In this document: positions 63,102-64,000 of the stretch, piece by piece
Layout of the letters: the number at the start of each line of letters is the position of its first letter
Position numbering within the stretch: position 1 is the first letter of the stretch
Origin: Sphingobacteriales bacterium
GTDB lineage: Bacteria; Bacteroidota; Bacteroidia; Chitinophagales; JADIYW01
DNA: 64,000 nucleotides
Reading direction: 5' to 3'
Assembly: GCA_016699615.1 (NCBI GenBank)
Contig: CP064984.1
Location: forward strand, 2,142,001 to 2,206,000
Translations under genes and position numbers: made by a program
The notes under the pieces: model-generated
What the model saw: the letters and a program-made list of their open reading frames with translations, nothing else
What the model was told of the DNA's origin: nothing
Databases searched by the model: none

Positions 63102-64000
63102 TTAAACAGCTCTTTTGTTTTTTTTGAGTGTTTTCATCGCAGAGCCAATGCCATCTAAAGTCAAACTATACATTCTGTCTTTAAATATTTGCTTAATAAT
63201 TTGCAAAGAAGGAATGCCATCCCAATAATATTCATTTGATGGATTTAGCCAAACTATGTTTTTGTATTTTTCTACAAATCTACTGAGCCACGCCGCACCA
63301 CTTTCATCATTATAGTGTTCTACACTTCCGCCTTGTGCTGTTATTTCATATGGCGACATCGTTGCATCTCCAACAAAAATAATTCTATAATCAGAATTGT
63401 ATTTATGCAAAATTTCAAAAGTAGGTATTCTATCTTGATGTCTTAATTCATTGTTTTTCCATACACTTTCGTAAATGCAATTGTGAAAATAAAAAAACTC
63501 AAGATGTTTAAATTCAGAATGTGCTGCAGAAAATAACTGTTCGCAAATTTCTACATATGGATCCATCGAGCCACCAACATCAAAAAACAATAATACCTTT
63601 ACTCTATTCTTTTTAGATGCTTGCATTTCTATATCAAGATAGCCAGCATTCTTGCAAGTATTCTCAATGGTTGCAGATAAATTTAATTCATCTTCTATGC
63701 CTTCACGTGTTAATACTCTAAGCCTACGCAAAGCCATTTTTATATTACGTGTATTGAGTTCAACATCTGCAGCATAGTTTTGAAAATCTCTTTTTTCCCA
63801 AACTTTAATAGCACTTCTATTACCACCAGAACCACCAATTCTCATGCCTTCTGGGTTGTATCCACTATTGCCAAAAGGCGATGTGCCACCAGTACCTATC
63901 CATGTATTGCCACCTTGATGTCTTTCTTTTTGTTTTTCTAGTAATTCTTTAAATCTTTCCATCAATTTATCCAAGCCACCCATTTTTTCAATCAATGCTT
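63102..64000 (-). CDS. VWA-domain (CoxE-like) protein, 5' end beyond the window
   Basis: At least 299 residues of a VWA-containing protein; the frame is open through the right edge, so the N-terminus is missing. A glycine-rich region (WIGTGGTSPFGNSGYNPEG) is near the visible start. WEKRDFQNYAADVELNTRNIKMALRRLR leads to the VWA domain at about 130. Its metal-site motif reads DVGGSM, with glycine in place of the first serine of DxSxS, as in several CoxE-like proteins, and the later threonine and aspartate (FVGDATMSPYE) are present. It is likely the partner of the MoxR ATPase 0.5 kb downstream. Confidence 0.85.
   Translation of the reverse strand, partial: ALIEKMGGLDKLMERFKELLEKQKERHQGGNTWIGTGGTSPFGNSGYNPEGMRIGGSGGNRSAIKVWEKRDFQNYAADVELNTRNIKMALRRLRVLTREGIEDELNLSATIENTCKNAGYLDIEMQASKKNRVKVLLFFDVGGSMDPYVEICEQLFSAAHSEFKHLEFFYFHNCIYESVWKNNELRHQDRIPTFEILHKYNSDYRIIFVGDATMSPYEITAQGGSVEHYNDESGAAWLSRFVEKYKNIVWLNPSNEYYWDGIPSLQIIKQIFKDRMYSLTLDGIGSAMKTLKKNKRAV

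Overview
The window looks like a chromosomal segment of a low-GC member of the Bacteroidota. The evidence is the strongly A/T-biased codon use, repeated promoter -7 elements of the form TAnnTTTG, start codons without clear Shine-Dalgarno sequences, and lineage-typical genes: a lipoprotein-type BamA/TamA homologue (TamL), BatD/BatE, a fused DAHP synthase/chorismate mutase, DUF4476 and many exported beta-rich proteins. No plasmid, phage or rRNA operon is seen. I cannot place it below phylum level.

Layout. 1-10.4 kb: a thiolase cut by the left edge, an Rrf2 regulator with a DUF2461 gene, tamL divergent from an rRNA methyltransferase, NDH-2, an MsbA-like exporter, then rbfA and a LolE-like permease. 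10.4-19 kb: a MazF/PemK-type toxin-antitoxin pair, then a surface-polysaccharide and sulfur group (epimerase, APS/PAPS reductase, Lrp regulator, WecG-type glycosyltransferase, sulfotransferase), a PhoD-like phosphatase, an epoxide-hydrolase-like enzyme, a polysaccharide deacetylase and a sterol-desaturase-family enzyme. 19-37.9 kb: an RRM protein, rlmB, a pectin-acetylesterase-like lipoprotein, two tandem di-iron-like membrane-associated hydrolases, DoxX, fmt, a four-gene plus-strand run (barrel protein, prmA, a 1503-residue exported protein, a spermidine-synthase-like methyltransferase), prfB, dnaE, a TPR protein and a DUF4476 protein. 38-46.7 kb: an unusual 157-nt tRNA-like RNA just upstream of a class III aminotransferase, batE/batD, a UbiB-like kinase and a FadB-like beta-oxidation enzyme. 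46.7-64 kb: a lipase, an insertion sequence inside a lipoprotein gene, leuS, tyrA - monooxygenase - aroG/chorismate mutase, a small membrane-protein gene between two ~90-bp direct repeats, a 912-residue exported protein, a secreted hydrolase, a MoxR-type ATPase and a VWA protein cut by the right edge.

Functional threads: fatty-acid beta-oxidation (thiolase and FadB-like enzyme, at opposite ends of the first 46 kb), outer-membrane and lipoprotein biogenesis (TamL, LolE, MsbA, BatD/E), translation and RNA modification (rbfA, prmA, rlmB, trmH-like, fmt, prfB, leuS) and aromatic amino-acid synthesis.

Caution on sequence quality: at least seven genes, including the essential dnaE and prfB, carry one or two-base indels, six of them in homopolymers. 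This looks more like consensus error than gene decay, so broken genes here should be read with care. The most unusual items are the tRNA-like RNA at 38141-38297, the duplicated fadB 3' end flanking a 430-bp segment, the cleanly reconstructable IS insertion with a 9-bp target duplication, and several promoters placed so close to ATG that leaderless mRNAs are predicted.
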